A DNA stretch of 64,000 nt from an uncultured Roseicyclus sp. (GTDB lineage: Bacteria > Pseudomonadota > Alphaproteobacteria > Rhodobacterales > Rhodobacteraceae): the NCBI GenBank assembly GCA_947494975.1, contig CANLXA010000002.1:930001-994000 (forward strand), read 5' to 3'. Of the stretch, positions 41,142 through 50,643 are shown in pieces (the first letter of the stretch is position 1; every line of letters begins with the position of its first letter). The notes under the pieces are model-generated. The model worked only from the letters and a program-made list of their open reading frames with translations. It had not been told where the DNA came from and made no database searches. A program made the translations under genes and the position numbers.

Positions 41142-42350
41142 GTGAAAATTGCCGGTGGCGCGTTCGAAGATCGGCAGTTCCGGTTGTTTTTCGTGGGGAT
41201 TTTCGGCGCGGTTCAGGCGATCTGGATCCAGCGCGTCACCTTGGGATGGCTGGCCTGGGAGCGGACGGGATCCGCGGGTGTCGTGGGCATTGTCGCCGCG
41301 CTGAGCCTGGTGCCGACACTTGTGACCGGGCCGTTCTTCGGCGTTCTGATCGACCGGGCCGATATCAAGCGTGCGGCGCTTGCCACCAACGGCGCGATGG
41401 CGGCGATCCTGGCGGTTCTGGCGCTGATGGCCGGGCAGGTGGGGGCGCTGGGCCTGTCCATCGGGGCGCTGGCCATCGGGATCGTGAGCGCGGCGCATCA
41501 CCCCGTTCGCACGTCTCTTGGCCCGCGTCTGGTGCCGACCGATATGGTGCAGCATGTGGTGGCCGTCACCGCGCTCAACTTCAACCTTGCCCGTCTGATC
41601 GCGCCGGTGGTGGCCGGCTGGATCATCGCCACGCTGGGCGGCGGCGTGGCGCTGTGGATTGCCGCGCTGTGCTACATGCCCATGCTGGTGATCCTGCCGG
41701 GCCTGAGCCCCCGCGATCTCCCGCCGCGCGCCCGCGCCTCGTTCCTCGCCGATCTGCGCGACGGGTTCGACTACGCCTTTTCCGTCCCGCTGATCCGTAC
41801 GGCGCTTCTGATCACGATGGTCTTTTCCGGTGTGACCCGCGGCGCGCTGGAGGTGTTGCCGGTGCTGGCCGATGGCGGCTTCGGGCGCGGGGCGGCGGGC
41901 CTCGGACTGCTGACGGCGGCGGCGGGGGCGGGCGCGGTGCTGGCGGCCAGCCTGAAGGCGCTGGGCATCGGGGCCAATGGCGCGCGGATCCCGGTGGCCG
42001 TCTGGATGGCGGCGATCATCGGCCCGGCGGCCGTTCTGGCAATGGGGGCGGCGCCGACCTGGCCCCTGGCGCTGGCGGCAACCATGCTGGCGGGCGCGGC
42101 CTCGACCTGGTGCGGCGTCAGCCTGCAGGCGGCGATTCAGACCGGGTTGCCCGACGATTACCGGGGCCGGGTGATGAGCCTGTGGTTCGTCGTGGGCTTC
42201 GGCACCGTGGCCATCGGGGCCTTTGCCATCGGTATCCTTGCCGAAGTGACGGGGATCGGCGGGGCGTTGATGGCCTTGGGGGCGATCGGGACGCTTGGCA
42301 TGATCTCCATCGCGGTGGGGGTGCGTGGGCGGGCAAATCACCCTATGTGA
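41142..42350 (+). CDS. MFS transporter
   Basis: This 402-residue major-facilitator protein has about 11-12 hydrophobic spans. The start (GGAFEDRQFRLFFVGIFGAV), the cytosolic loop GVLIDRADIKRAALATNGAM between spans 2 and 3 (MFS signature D-R-x-x-R-K/R-like) and a second-half YRGRVMSLWFVVGFGTVAIG match the enterobactin-exporter/MFS_3 subfamily. Substrate is unknown. The start is GTG 41142 without a strong ribosome-binding site. Confidence 0.85.
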   Translation: MKIAGGAFEDRQFRLFFVGIFGAVQAIWIQRVTLGWLAWERTGSAGVVGIVAALSLVPTLVTGPFFGVLIDRADIKRAALATNGAMAAILAVLALMAGQVGALGLSIGALAIGIVSAAHHPVRTSLGPRLVPTDMVQHVVAVTALNFNLARLIAPVVAGWIIATLGGGVALWIAALCYMPMLVILPGLSPRDLPPRARASFLADLRDGFDYAFSVPLIRTALLITMVFSGVTRGALEVLPVLADGGFGRGAAGLGLLTAAAGAGAVLAASLKALGIGANGARIPVAVWMAAIIGPAAVLAMGAAPTWPLALAATMLAGAASTWCGVSLQAAIQTGLPDDYRGRVMSLWFVVGFGTVAIGAFAIGILAEVTGIGGALMALGAIGTLGMISIAVGVRGRANHPM

Positions 42351-42380
42351 GGCAAAACGCCTTTGCGATGGATGCCCGAC

Positions 42381-43466
42381 ATGCCCCAGACCCGTGAGAC
42401 GATCCTTGAGACCCTGCGCACCATGACCCTGCCCGGCGGTGGCGATCTGGTGAGCCAGGACATGATCCGCGCCGTGCAGGTGCAGGGCAGCAAGGTGAGC
42501 TTCATCATCGAGGCGCCGACGCCCGAGGCCGCCCAGGCCATGGGCGGCGTGCGGCAGGCGGCAGAGACGCTGATCAGCAAGCTTGACGGCGTGGAGGCGG
42601 TGACCGTCGCGCTGACGGCCCATGGCCCGGCGAAACCCGCGCCGCAGCCGCAACAGGCGCCGCCAAGCCTGAAGGTCGGCGGCCATATGAGGCCGCAGGA
42701 AGGCTCCATGCGGCCCGCGGGCGTGCAACGCATCATCGGGATCGGATCGGGCAAGGGTGGCGTGGGCAAATCCACGGTGGCATCGAACCTTGCCGTGGCG
42801 CTGGCGCGGCTGGGGCGGCGGGTCGGCCTGTTGGACGCGGATATCTACGGGCCGAGCCAGCCGCGGATGATGGGGGTGAACAAGCGCCCGTCCTCGCCCG
42901 ATGGCAAACGGATCATCCCGCTGCATGCCCATGGCGTCACCTGCATGTCCATCGGTTTCATGCTGCCCGAGGAGAAGGCCGTGGTCTGGCGCGGCCCGAT
43001 GCTGATGGGCGCGCTGCAACAGATGCTGACGCAGGTGGAATGGGGGGAGCTGGATGTTCTGCTTGTCGATCTGCCGCCGGGCACGGGGGATGTGGCGATG
43101 ACGCTGTGCCAGAAATCCGAGGTGACCGGGGCGATAGTGGTGTCGACGCCGCAGGACGTGGCGCTTCTGGATGCGCGCAAGGCGCTCAACATGTTCGAGA
43201 CGTTGAAAACGCCGATCCTGGGCCTGATCGAGAACATGGCCGTCTATCATTGCCCCAATTGCGGGCACGAGGCGCATATCTTCGGGGAAGGCGGCGTGCG
43301 GGCCGAGGCCGAGAAGATGGACCTGCCGTTCCTGGGCGCGCTGCCGATCGATCTGGACACACGCATCGCCGGCGACAGCGGGACGCCGATCGCGGCGGGC
43401 GACGGGCCGATGGCCGAGGCCTATGCGAGCCTTGCGAAACGATTCATCGACGGTGGAATGGCCTGA
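42381..43466 (+). CDS. apbC: Mrp/NBP35-family Fe-S cluster carrier ATPase (ApbC)
   Basis: This 361-residue protein has an N-terminal DUF59/MIP18 domain (about 1-80), then the deviant Walker A GSGKGGVGKSTVASNLAVAL, DADIYGPSQPRMMG and Walker B region LLVDLPPGTGDVAMTL. A conserved Cys pair (CPNCGHEAHIFGEGG) near residue 290 binds the bridging 4Fe-4S cluster. It delivers clusters to apo-proteins in the cytosol. Start among ATG 42372/42381 is uncertain. Confidence 0.93.
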   Translation: MPQTRETILETLRTMTLPGGGDLVSQDMIRAVQVQGSKVSFIIEAPTPEAAQAMGGVRQAAETLISKLDGVEAVTVALTAHGPAKPAPQPQQAPPSLKVGGHMRPQEGSMRPAGVQRIIGIGSGKGGVGKSTVASNLAVALARLGRRVGLLDADIYGPSQPRMMGVNKRPSSPDGKRIIPLHAHGVTCMSIGFMLPEEKAVVWRGPMLMGALQQMLTQVEWGELDVLLVDLPPGTGDVAMTLCQKSEVTGAIVVSTPQDVALLDARKALNMFETLKTPILGLIENMAVYHCPNCGHEAHIFGEGGVRAEAEKMDLPFLGALPIDLDTRIAGDSGTPIAAGDGPMAEAYASLAKRFIDGGMA

Positions 43467-43778
43467 ACAGGCCCCACCGCGACGCGGGATTGCGCCCCAC
43501 GGAGGGTGATTCGCGCTTGAAAAACAAGAACAAAACGTGACCCTGCGGAAGGCGCGGGAGATTTTGGGAAAAATCTTCCACCATCCCCCACTTTCCTCCC
43601 CCGGACATCGTGGACCCCATATCATGGGATTTTGCACCATTGTAGCACAACATGGGGCGTTGGGGCCGCCAGCGCGACCACTAGATGCTGTGTTTGGGAG
43701 GGGCAAAAATCAATGTATTGGGATAAAGTGGAGTAAAAAGGTGTTGATTGGGAAAGTGTCCCATGAGACAACAGGTCA

Positions 43779-43986
43779 TCGGCAACGAGACAACAAAAAC
43801 GGATCGCAAAGATCTGAACCAAGAACAAAAACAAGGCAGGTTCATACAGGCATCTCATTCGCCGAAACGAAGAGATCCGGCGCGTAAACGAGCAGACATC
43901 CCCCCCAGGTAGTTTGCGTAGCCGGACACCCCAGAAATGGGACGAGGGCGGCGGTTGAGGAGTGGCAGCTTCCTCAACCGCCGTTT
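43779..43986 (+). ncRNA. UpsM-like sRNA made from the mraZ 5' leader (candidate)
   Basis: In Rhodobacter sphaeroides the leader of mraZ is mostly terminated to give UpsM, about 206 nt. Here the same gene position ends in a 13-bp terminator-type stem, and a possible start at about 43779 gives about 208 nt. The leader is A-rich and unstructured in the middle (AACCAAGAACAAAAACAAGG). The start is a guess from spacing; the placement and terminator are seen. The dcw operon would then be expressed by readthrough. Confidence 0.45.
43949..43983 (+). terminator. Terminator/attenuator in the mraZ leader
   Basis: CGGCGGTTGAGGA (43949-43961), a 9-nt loop and TCCTCAACCGCCG (43971-43983) form a perfect 13-bp stem, followed by TTTCCATTTC. 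It lies 59 nt before the mraZ start codon. The T-run is short, consistent with partial readthrough into the dcw genes. Confidence 0.75.
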
Positions 43987-44042
43987 CCATTTCGGGAACA
44001 GTAATTACGGCCACGATGTGGCGAAATTGAGGCGCAAGGGAC

Positions 44043-44573
44043 GTGGATACGCGGTTTCAGGGCACCAATGTGTGCAAGGTGGATGGAAAGGGCCGGGTGT
44101 CGCTCCCGGCCAAATTCCGTCGTGCCTTGCAGGCCGAGGACGCCGCCTGCGGACCTGGAGATACGCCGCGCCTCTATGTCGCCTACGGCAACCCCATGAA
44201 TGATTTCGTCGAGTGCCTGTCGGGCAATGCCTATGACGCGCTCGACCGGCGTATTCAATCCATGCCCGAGGGTGAGGAAGAGCGCGAAGTTCTTGAAATC
44301 CTGTTCTATTCGCTGTGCGACGAGGTGCAGGTGGACGATACCGGCCGCTTCGTGCTGCCGGGCCCCGCCCGCGAAAAGCTGGCGCTGGATGGCGAGGCCG
44401 TCTTCCAGGGCAAGGGCACGAAATTCCACATTCTCAAGCCCGCCGACAGCGAAGCGTCCAAGGACAAGCTGGCCGCGATGCTGGCCAAGCTCAGCTCGGG
44501 CAAGGAGTTCTTCAATCCCGTTTCATTGGCCAACGTGCCCAAATCCAACCCGGTGACAGATGATGCCGAATGA
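44043..44573 (+). CDS. mraZ: Transcriptional regulator MraZ
   Basis: This 176-residue protein has two SpoVT/AbrB-like DNA-binding repeats with the family signatures: [19 protein letters not shown] (DxxGR) and [20 protein letters not shown]. MraZ forms a ring and represses its own dcw operon by binding repeats upstream. GTG 44043 follows CAAGGGAC. The family is conserved as the first gene of dcw; rsmH starts at its stop (overlap of 4 nt at 44570). Confidence 0.94.
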   Translation: MDTRFQGTNVCKVDGKGRVSLPAKFRRALQAEDAACGPGDTPRLYVAYGNPMNDFVECLSGNAYDALDRRIQSMPEGEEEREVLEILFYSLCDEVQVDDTGRFVLPGPAREKLALDGEAVFQGKGTKFHILKPADSEASKDKLAAMLAKLSSGKEFFNPVSLANVPKSNPVTDDAE

Positions 44574-45550
44574 CAGACGCTTCCGCAGCCCCCCATATTC
44601 CCGTGCTCCTTGGGGCCATCCTCCGCGAAGTGGCGCCGGTTTCTGGTGTGTGGCTGGACGGAACCTTCGGCGCTGGTGGATACGCCCGTGGCTTGCTTGA
44701 GGGGGGCGCGGATCTGGTGATTGGGGTGGATCGCGATCCTCTGGCCTTCGAGATGGCAGCAGATTGGGCCGGGACCTTCGGGGACCGGCTTCGGCTTGTG
44801 GAGGGGACGTTCTCGACCCTCGATGAGCTGGCCGGTGAAAAGCTGGACGGCGTGACACTGGATCTGGGCGTATCGTCGATGCAGCTGGACCTGGCCGAGC
44901 GTGGCTTTTCCTTCATGCGCGACGGGCCCTTGGATATGCGGATGGGGCAGGCGGGGCTGTCGGCCGAGGATCTGGTGAACGAGGCCTCCGAAGCGCTTCT
45001 GGCCGATATCCTGTTCCACTATGGCGAAGAACGCGCGGCGCGCCGGATTGCCCGCGCGATTGTGGCGGAACGCGCCAAGGGGCGCATCAACTCCACCCTG
45101 CAACTCTCGGGTATCGTTGAGAAATGCCTGCCACGCAAGAAGCCGGGGCAGAGCCATCCCGCTACCCGCAGCTTTCAGGCGATCCGCATCGCGGTGAATG
45201 ATGAGTTCGGACAATTGGCCGAGGGCCTGATGGCTGCCGAACGCGCGCTGAAGCCCGGTGGCAAGCTGGCCGTGGTGACGTTTCATTCCTCGGAGGACCG
45301 GATCGCCAAACGCTTCCTGGCCGAACGCTCCAGCACCGGGGGCGGCGGATCGCGGTATGCCCCCGAGGCCGCTGCGCAGATCCCCGGCTTTGCGCTGACG
45401 CCCCGCAAGGCCATCGCGCCAGACGAGGACGAGATTTCCCGCAACCCCCGCGCCCGGTCCGCGAAACTGCGGATCGCCAGGCGCACCGATGCGCCCGCCG
45501 TGCCTGTTGACCCGGCCAAACTGGGCCTGCCGCAGGTGGAGCTTTCCTGA
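44570..45550 (+). CDS. rsmH: 16S rRNA (cytosine1402-N4)-methyltransferase RsmH
   Basis: This 326-residue SAM enzyme methylates N4 of C1402 in the ribosomal decoding centre. It has [20 protein letters not shown] (SAM motif I), [36 protein letters not shown] and [20 protein letters not shown] blocks. Coupled by overlaps to mraZ (ATGA) and ftsL (TGATG). Confidence 0.96.
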   Translation: MTDASAAPHIPVLLGAILREVAPVSGVWLDGTFGAGGYARGLLEGGADLVIGVDRDPLAFEMAADWAGTFGDRLRLVEGTFSTLDELAGEKLDGVTLDLGVSSMQLDLAERGFSFMRDGPLDMRMGQAGLSAEDLVNEASEALLADILFHYGEERAARRIARAIVAERAKGRINSTLQLSGIVEKCLPRKKPGQSHPATRSFQAIRIAVNDEFGQLAEGLMAAERALKPGGKLAVVTFHSSEDRIAKRFLAERSSTGGGGSRYAPEAAAQIPGFALTPRKAIAPDEDEISRNPRARSAKLRIARRTDAPAVPVDPAKLGLPQVELS

Positions 45551-45897
45551 TGCGCCTTACCACGATCCTTGCCGCAATCCTCGTTATCGGTCTCGGCTAC
45601 TGGGCCTATCATCAGACGATCCAGACCCATGTGATGCTGCGCGACGTGGATCGCCTGCAGCGCGACATCGCCAATGAACGCCAGCGGCTTGGCGTGTTGC
45701 GCGCGGAATGGGCCTATCTCAACCGGCCCGACCGGCTGCGCGAATTGGCGAACTTCAATTTCGACCGTCTGGGCCTGCTGCCGCTGGCGCCCGATCAATT
45801 CGGTGATGTGGCGCAAATCCCCTATCCGCGGCCGGTGCAGCAGGTTGAAGACCTGTTATTCGAAAACGCCTCCAACGCCGAGGAGGAGCCGCTATGA
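45550..45897 (+). CDS. ftsL: Cell division protein FtsL
   Basis: This 115-residue bitopic protein has one N-terminal membrane span (LTTILAAILVIGLGYWAYHQ) and a periplasmic coiled-coil (VDRLQRDIANERQRLGVLRA) followed by a conserved EWAYLNRPDRLRELAN segment. FtsL links FtsQ/FtsB to FtsW/FtsI activation. It overlaps both rsmH and ftsI. Confidence 0.88.
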   Translation: MRLTTILAAILVIGLGYWAYHQTIQTHVMLRDVDRLQRDIANERQRLGVLRAEWAYLNRPDRLRELANFNFDRLGLLPLAPDQFGDVAQIPYPRPVQQVEDLLFENASNAEEEPL

Positions 45898-47675
45898 GCC
45901 CTCGCGTCCCCCTGCGCCCGCTGCCCCGCATCCTGGATGCACGCGAGCGGGGTGAAAACCCCGACAACGTAGAGAAGGAAAACCTACGCCTGCGCCATGA
46001 GGCGCAGCGGGACCGGATGCGCGTGCGCGCCGAAAGCCGCCTGCTTCTGGTGGCGATCTGCTTCATTCTGGCCTTCGGGGCGGTCGGCAGCCGCATGGCC
46101 GCGCTGGCCACGTCCGAGCCGACGGAGCCGCGCATCGTGGCCGAGGGCCCGACGATCCTGAACACGCGGGCCGATATCACCGACCGCCATGGCCGCATCC
46201 TGGCGACGAACTTCGCGACCAACGCGCTCTATGCCCACCCGCAAGACATCATCTATCCGCGTCAGGCCGCCGAAGGCCTCGCGGCGATCTTCCCGGAAAT
46301 GGATGTCGAGGACCTGCATCGCCGCTTCACCTCCGGCGCGCGGTTCATCTGGCTGCGGCGCTATATCAGCCCCGAGCAGGAGCAGTTGGTGCACGATATC
46401 GGCTCGCCCGGATTGCTGTTCGGCCCGCGCGAGATGCGGCTGTATCCCAACGGCTCCATCGCCTCGCACATCCTGGGCGGCGCGAGCTTTGGCGAAGAGG
46501 CCGTGAACGCCGCCGAGGTGATCGGTGTGGCGGGTGTGGAGGCGCAGTTTGACGACGAGTTGCGCGACCCGTCCCGCGTTGATCCGCTGATGCTGTCGCT
46601 TGATCTGACGATCCAGGCGACGGTGGAGGAGGTGCTGGCGGGCGGTATGGCACTGATGAATGCCCACGGCGCGGCGGCGGTTCTGATGGATGTCCATACC
46701 GGCGAGATCGTGTCCATGGCGAGCTTGCCGGATTTCGACCCCAATGCGCGGCCCCGTCCGCTTCTGGAGGGCGATCAGGCCGACAGCCCGCTCTTCAACC
46801 GCTCGGTGCAGGGCGTCTACGAATTGGGCAGCGTGTTCAAGACCTTCACCATCGCCCAGGCGCTGGAACTGAACCTGTTCAACGTCTACGACATGATCGA
46901 TACGACCGGGCCGCTGCGGATGGCCGGGTTCGCAATCCGCGATTTCTCGAATTACGGGCCGGAGCAAAGCGTCGCCGACGTGTTGATCCATTCTTCCAAT
47001 ATCGGCACCGCCCGGATCGCACAGGTGATCGGGGCGGAGCGGCAGCGCAGTTTCCTCGACGAACTGGGCCTTCTGGAACCGACACCGGTGGAGATGGTCG
47101 AGGCCGCGTCCGGCCGGCCGCTTCTGCCGCCGCGTTGGGGGGAATTGGCCACGATGACGATTTCCTATGGCCATGGCGTCTCCACCTCGCCGCTGCATCT
47201 GGCCGCTGCCTATTCCACGATCGTGAATGGCGGCACCGAGATCGAACCGACCTTGCTGCGCCGCGAAACGCCGCAAAACGGCCCGCGCGTGATTTCCGAG
47301 GCCACGAGCGCCGCAATGCGCACCCTGCTGCGCTCGGTCGTGACCGATGGCACCGCGTCGTTCGGCGAGGTTGAGGGCTATTACGTGGGCGGCAAGACCG
47401 GAACGGCCGATCTGCCGCGCCCGAATGGCGGCTATTACGAGGACCGCAACCTGAACACCTTCGCCAGCGCCTTCCCGATGGACGATCCGCAATATGTGCT
47501 GATCGTGACCTTGCAGGAGGCCGCCGAACTGAGCGGGCCCGAGCCGCGCCGCACCGCCGGCTGGACCTCCGTGCCCGTGGCCGCCGAGATCATCCGCCGC
47601 ACCGCCCCGCTTCTGGGCCTGCGCCCGGACGTTGAACATCCCTTGGGTTTGCAGCTATCCAGCTCCTCGAATTGA
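45894..47675 (+). CDS. ftsI: Septal peptidoglycan transpeptidase FtsI (PBP3)
   Basis: This 593-residue class B penicillin-binding protein has a cytosolic N-terminus of about 48 residues, a membrane span (about 49-69), a pedestal dimer domain (NTRADITDRHGRILATNFAT) and a transpeptidase domain. Catalytic Ser313 is in GSVFKTF, then SSN in HSSNIGTARIAQ and KTG in GGKTGTADLP. It cross-links septal peptidoglycan with FtsW. The Leu-rich tail ends LQLSSSSN. Confidence 0.96.
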   Translation: MSPRVPLRPLPRILDARERGENPDNVEKENLRLRHEAQRDRMRVRAESRLLLVAICFILAFGAVGSRMAALATSEPTEPRIVAEGPTILNTRADITDRHGRILATNFATNALYAHPQDIIYPRQAAEGLAAIFPEMDVEDLHRRFTSGARFIWLRRYISPEQEQLVHDIGSPGLLFGPREMRLYPNGSIASHILGGASFGEEAVNAAEVIGVAGVEAQFDDELRDPSRVDPLMLSLDLTIQATVEEVLAGGMALMNAHGAAAVLMDVHTGEIVSMASLPDFDPNARPRPLLEGDQADSPLFNRSVQGVYELGSVFKTFTIAQALELNLFNVYDMIDTTGPLRMAGFAIRDFSNYGPEQSVADVLIHSSNIGTARIAQVIGAERQRSFLDELGLLEPTPVEMVEAASGRPLLPPRWGELATMTISYGHGVSTSPLHLAAAYSTIVNGGTEIEPTLLRRETPQNGPRVISEATSAAMRTLLRSVVTDGTASFGEVEGYYVGGKTGTADLPRPNGGYYEDRNLNTFASAFPMDDPQYVLIVTLQEAAELSGPEPRRTAGWTSVPVAAEIIRRTAPLLGLRPDVEHPLGLQLSSSSN

Positions 47676-47687
47676 GGAGGGGCGAGG

Positions 47688-49166
47688 ATGCCTGAAAAAA
47701 GACTGTCCGATCTGGGTCTGACCCCGCAATCGGGCGGCGATGCGGTTGTTGATGGCATCACGCTCGATAGCCGCAATGTGGAGCGCGGGACGCTGTTCGC
47801 GGCCTTGCCCGGCACGCGGGTTCATGGCGGTGAATTCATCCAATATGCCTTGCGCATGGGCGCCGGTGCCGTTCTGACCGACCGGGCCGGGGCCGAGATC
47901 GCGGCGGCGGAACTGGCGGCATCCGATGCCGCCCTCGTCGTGGTGGAGGACCCGGCAGGTGCACTGGCCCATGCCGCCGCGCTGTTCTTCGGGGCGCAGC
48001 CCGAGACGATGGTGGCCGTGACCGGAACCAACGGCAAAACCTCCGTCGCCAGCTTCACCCGCCAGATCTGGGAGGCGATGGGCCTTGATGCCGTCAATAT
48101 CGGCACAACCGGCGTTGAAGGCGCCTTTGCAGCACCCGGCATCCACACCACGCCCGAGCCCGTGACCCTGCATAAGGTGTTGTCGGACATGGCGCGCGCG
48201 GGCGTCAGCCATGGCGCGATGGAGGCCTCGTCCCACGGATTGGTGCAGAAGCGCATGGACGGCGTGCAGCTGGCCGCTGCCGCCTACACGAACCTGACGC
48301 AGGATCACCTTGATTATCACGGCACGATGGAGGCCTATTTCGGCGCCAAGCTGCGGCTGTTCACCGAGCTTCTCGGGGAGGACGGCGTGGCCGTGGTGAA
48401 CCTGGATGACGATCACGGGGTGAGGGTGGCCGAGGCCTGCGCCGCGCGGGGGATCGAGGTGATGGGCGTGGCGCAGTATACCGACGCCGCGCTGAAGATC
48501 ACCGGGCGGCGGATCGATGAAACCGGGCAGGATGTGCTATTCCGCTGGCAGGGCGGAGCGGGGCGGCAGGTGCGCCTTGATCTGATCGGCGCGTTCCAGG
48601 CGATGAACGTGCTGACGGCGGCCGGATTGGTGATTGCGGGCGGCGAGGATCCCGATGCGGTCTTCGCCGTCTTGCCGAAAATGCAGGGCGTGCGGGGCCG
48701 GATGCAGCTGGCCGCGCGGCGCAGCCACGGCGCGCCGATCTATGTTGATTATTCACATACGCCGGATTCTTTGGAAGTGGCATTGAAGGCATTACGGCCC
48801 CATGTTCTGGGCCGTTTGATCGTTGTTTTCGGGGCCGGAGGCGACCGGGACCGGGGCAAGCGGCCCCTGATGGGCAAGGCGGCGGCGGACCATGCCGATG
48901 TTGCAATAGTGACAGACGACAACCCCCGTTCGGAGGATCCGGCCACCATTCGTGCCGCCGTTTTGGGGGGGTGCCCCGACGCCAACGAAGTGGGCGACCG
49001 CGCCGAGGCGATCTTGCGCGGCGTCGATCTGCTGGAGCCCGGCGATGCGCTTCTGATCGCGGGCAAAGGCCATGAAACCGGCCAGCAGGTGGGCGATGTC
49101 GTCTACCCGTTTGACGATGTCGAACAGGCCTCGGTGGCGGTAGCGGCCTTGGAGGGGGCAATTTGA
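47688..49166 (+). CDS. murE: UDP-MurNAc-L-Ala-D-Glu:meso-DAP ligase MurE
   Basis: This 492-residue Mur ligase adds meso-diaminopimelate. ATP loop VTGTNGKTSVASFTRQIWEA; substrate motif DNPRSEDP (DNPR) indicates meso-DAP rather than Lys. The central lysine carbamate region lies in EAYFGAKLRLFTELLG. A 50-bp gap with weak overlap separates it from ftsI; GGAG precedes ATG 47688. Confidence 0.96.
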   Translation: MPEKRLSDLGLTPQSGGDAVVDGITLDSRNVERGTLFAALPGTRVHGGEFIQYALRMGAGAVLTDRAGAEIAAAELAASDAALVVVEDPAGALAHAAALFFGAQPETMVAVTGTNGKTSVASFTRQIWEAMGLDAVNIGTTGVEGAFAAPGIHTTPEPVTLHKVLSDMARAGVSHGAMEASSHGLVQKRMDGVQLAAAAYTNLTQDHLDYHGTMEAYFGAKLRLFTELLGEDGVAVVNLDDDHGVRVAEACAARGIEVMGVAQYTDAALKITGRRIDETGQDVLFRWQGGAGRQVRLDLIGAFQAMNVLTAAGLVIAGGEDPDAVFAVLPKMQGVRGRMQLAARRSHGAPIYVDYSHTPDSLEVALKALRPHVLGRLIVVFGAGGDRDRGKRPLMGKAAADHADVAIVTDDNPRSEDPATIRAAVLGGCPDANEVGDRAEAILRGVDLLEPGDALLIAGKGHETGQQVGDVVYPFDDVEQASVAVAALEGAI

Positions 49167-49221
49167 GTTTTGCTTATCCTCGCATCGGATCATTAGCAGA
49201 TCTAATGAAAGGAAATACCCG

Positions 49222-50631
49222 ATGAGCCTTTGGGATGCCGCGACCGCCGCCGCCGCAACCGGCGGACACAGTGCCGGGGACTGGGCCGCGACGGGTGTCT
49301 CCATCGATACACGAACGTTGCAACCCGGCGACCTGTTCGTGGCCCTGGCCGCCGAGCGCGATGGGCACGATTTCGTGGCCCAGGCCCTGGAGGGCGGCGC
49401 GGCGGCGGCGATGGTTTCGCGCATCCCGGAGGGCGTGGACGCCGCGCGCTGCCTTGTGGTCGACGATGTTCTGCCCGCGCTGGAGCGCCTGGGGATCGCC
49501 GCGCGGGCGCACACGGCGGCGAAAGTGATCGCCATCACCGGCTCCGTCGGCAAGACGACGGCCAAGGATATGTTGCGCAAGGCGCTGGAGGGGCAGGGCA
49601 ACATCCATGCCGCCGTGGCGTCCTACAACAACCATTGGGGCGTGCCCCTGACGCTGGCGCGGATGCCGGCGGACACGGATTTCGCGGTGATCGAGATCGG
49701 GATGAGCGCGCCGGGCGAAATCGCGCCGCTGACCCGCATGGCGCGGCCCCATGTGGCGCTGATCACCACGATTGCGCCCGCCCATCTTGAGGCATTCGGC
49801 GTGATCGAGGGGATCGCCCACGAAAAGGCCTCGATCTACGAAGGGTTGGAGCCGGGCGGAATCGCGATTGTGCCCGTGGATGTAGAGACGGCGCCGATCC
49901 TGCTGGCCAAGGCGGAAAGCTGCGCCGCGCGATGTCTGACCTTCGGGGAGGCGGAGACGGCGGATCTGCGGCTGACGGATATCCGGCTGAGCGATGAGGC
50001 GACGATCCTCCGCCTGTCGACGCCCGAGGGTGAGCGGCTGGTGAAGCTTTCGGTTTCGGGGCGGCACTATGCGGGCAACGCGGTCTGCGCGCTGGGCGCG
50101 GCGGAGGCGGCGGGTGCCGATCCGACGCGGGCGGCCATGGCGCTATCCCATTGGCAACCGGTGGAGGGGCGCGGCCAGCGGGAGCGCATCCAGCTGAGCC
50201 GCACCGACGATATTGCGATCGAGCTGATCGATGATGCATTCAACGCCAATCCGACATCGCTTGCGGCAGGGCTGGAGGTCCTGGCCGCCACCAGACCGGT
50301 GCGGGGCGGGCGACGGATCGCGGTGCTGGGCGATATGCTCGAACTGGGCCCGGACGCGGAGGCGATGCATGCGGAGGTGGCCGATCTGCCTTCGGTCGAG
50401 GTGATCGACGTAATCCATACCAGCGGGCCGTTGATGGCGCATCTGCGCGATGCCCTGCCGGGGGCCAGGCGCGGGCTGCACCGGGAAAGTGCCGCCGAAC
50501 TCTGCCGTGAACTGCCCCGGACACTGCGCCCGGGCGACGTGGTTCTGGTCAAAGGCTCCAAGGGCAGCAAGGTCTCGCGCGTGGTTGACGCGCTCAGGAA
50601 ACTGGGGCAGTCCGTTGATGGTCGAGGGTGA
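49222..50631 (+). CDS. murF: UDP-MurNAc-tripeptide:D-Ala-D-Ala ligase MurF
   Basis: This 469-residue Mur ligase has an N-terminal domain (WAATGVSIDTRTLQPGDLFV), ATP loop AITGSVGKTTAKDMLRKALE, central region VASYNNHWGVPLTLARMP and a C-terminal DDAFNANPTSLAAGLEVLAA block. It joins D-Ala-D-Ala made by Ddl (in this cluster) to the UDP-tripeptide. GAAAGGAAATACCCG precedes ATG 49222. Confidence 0.96.
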   Translation: MSLWDAATAAAATGGHSAGDWAATGVSIDTRTLQPGDLFVALAAERDGHDFVAQALEGGAAAAMVSRIPEGVDAARCLVVDDVLPALERLGIAARAHTAAKVIAITGSVGKTTAKDMLRKALEGQGNIHAAVASYNNHWGVPLTLARMPADTDFAVIEIGMSAPGEIAPLTRMARPHVALITTIAPAHLEAFGVIEGIAHEKASIYEGLEPGGIAIVPVDVETAPILLAKAESCAARCLTFGEAETADLRLTDIRLSDEATILRLSTPEGERLVKLSVSGRHYAGNAVCALGAAEAAGADPTRAAMALSHWQPVEGRGQRERIQLSRTDDIAIELIDDAFNANPTSLAAGLEVLAATRPVRGGRRIAVLGDMLELGPDAEAMHAEVADLPSVEVIDVIHTSGPLMAHLRDALPGARRGLHRESAAELCRELPRTLRPGDVVLVKGSKGSKVSRVVDALRKLGQSVDGRG

Positions 50632-50643
50632 GGAAACCGCTAG

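Larger units (their letters stand above)
43467..44042 (+). promoter_or_regulatory. Long leader and promoter region of the dcw cluster
   Basis: This 576-bp gap before mraZ has no coding sequence. It contains CCACCAT-N3-CCACTTT (43578-43594, 10-bp period), i.e. two candidate MraZ-box-like repeats on the minus strand, and a possible promoter TTGATT (43744) with start near 43779. It also contains a strong terminator hairpin (43949-43983). A single upstream promoter with a long untranslated leader is suggested. Confidence 0.55.

Noticed and set aside
40806-43706. 966-codon open frame on the minus strand
   Set aside because: It lies antisense to the MFS and mrp genes and across the DUF1127 gene; the translation is His/Arg/Gln-rich and without family features.
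43725-43758. Three AAAGTG-like motifs near the suspected UpsM promoter as MraZ boxes
   Set aside because: Their GTG cores are 13 and 15 bp apart instead of 10, so they do not fit the MraZ ring geometry.
45984-47639. 551-codon minus-strand frame
   Set aside because: Antisense to ftsI, Arg/His/Gln-rich, no ribosome-binding site; typical GC-rich shadow.
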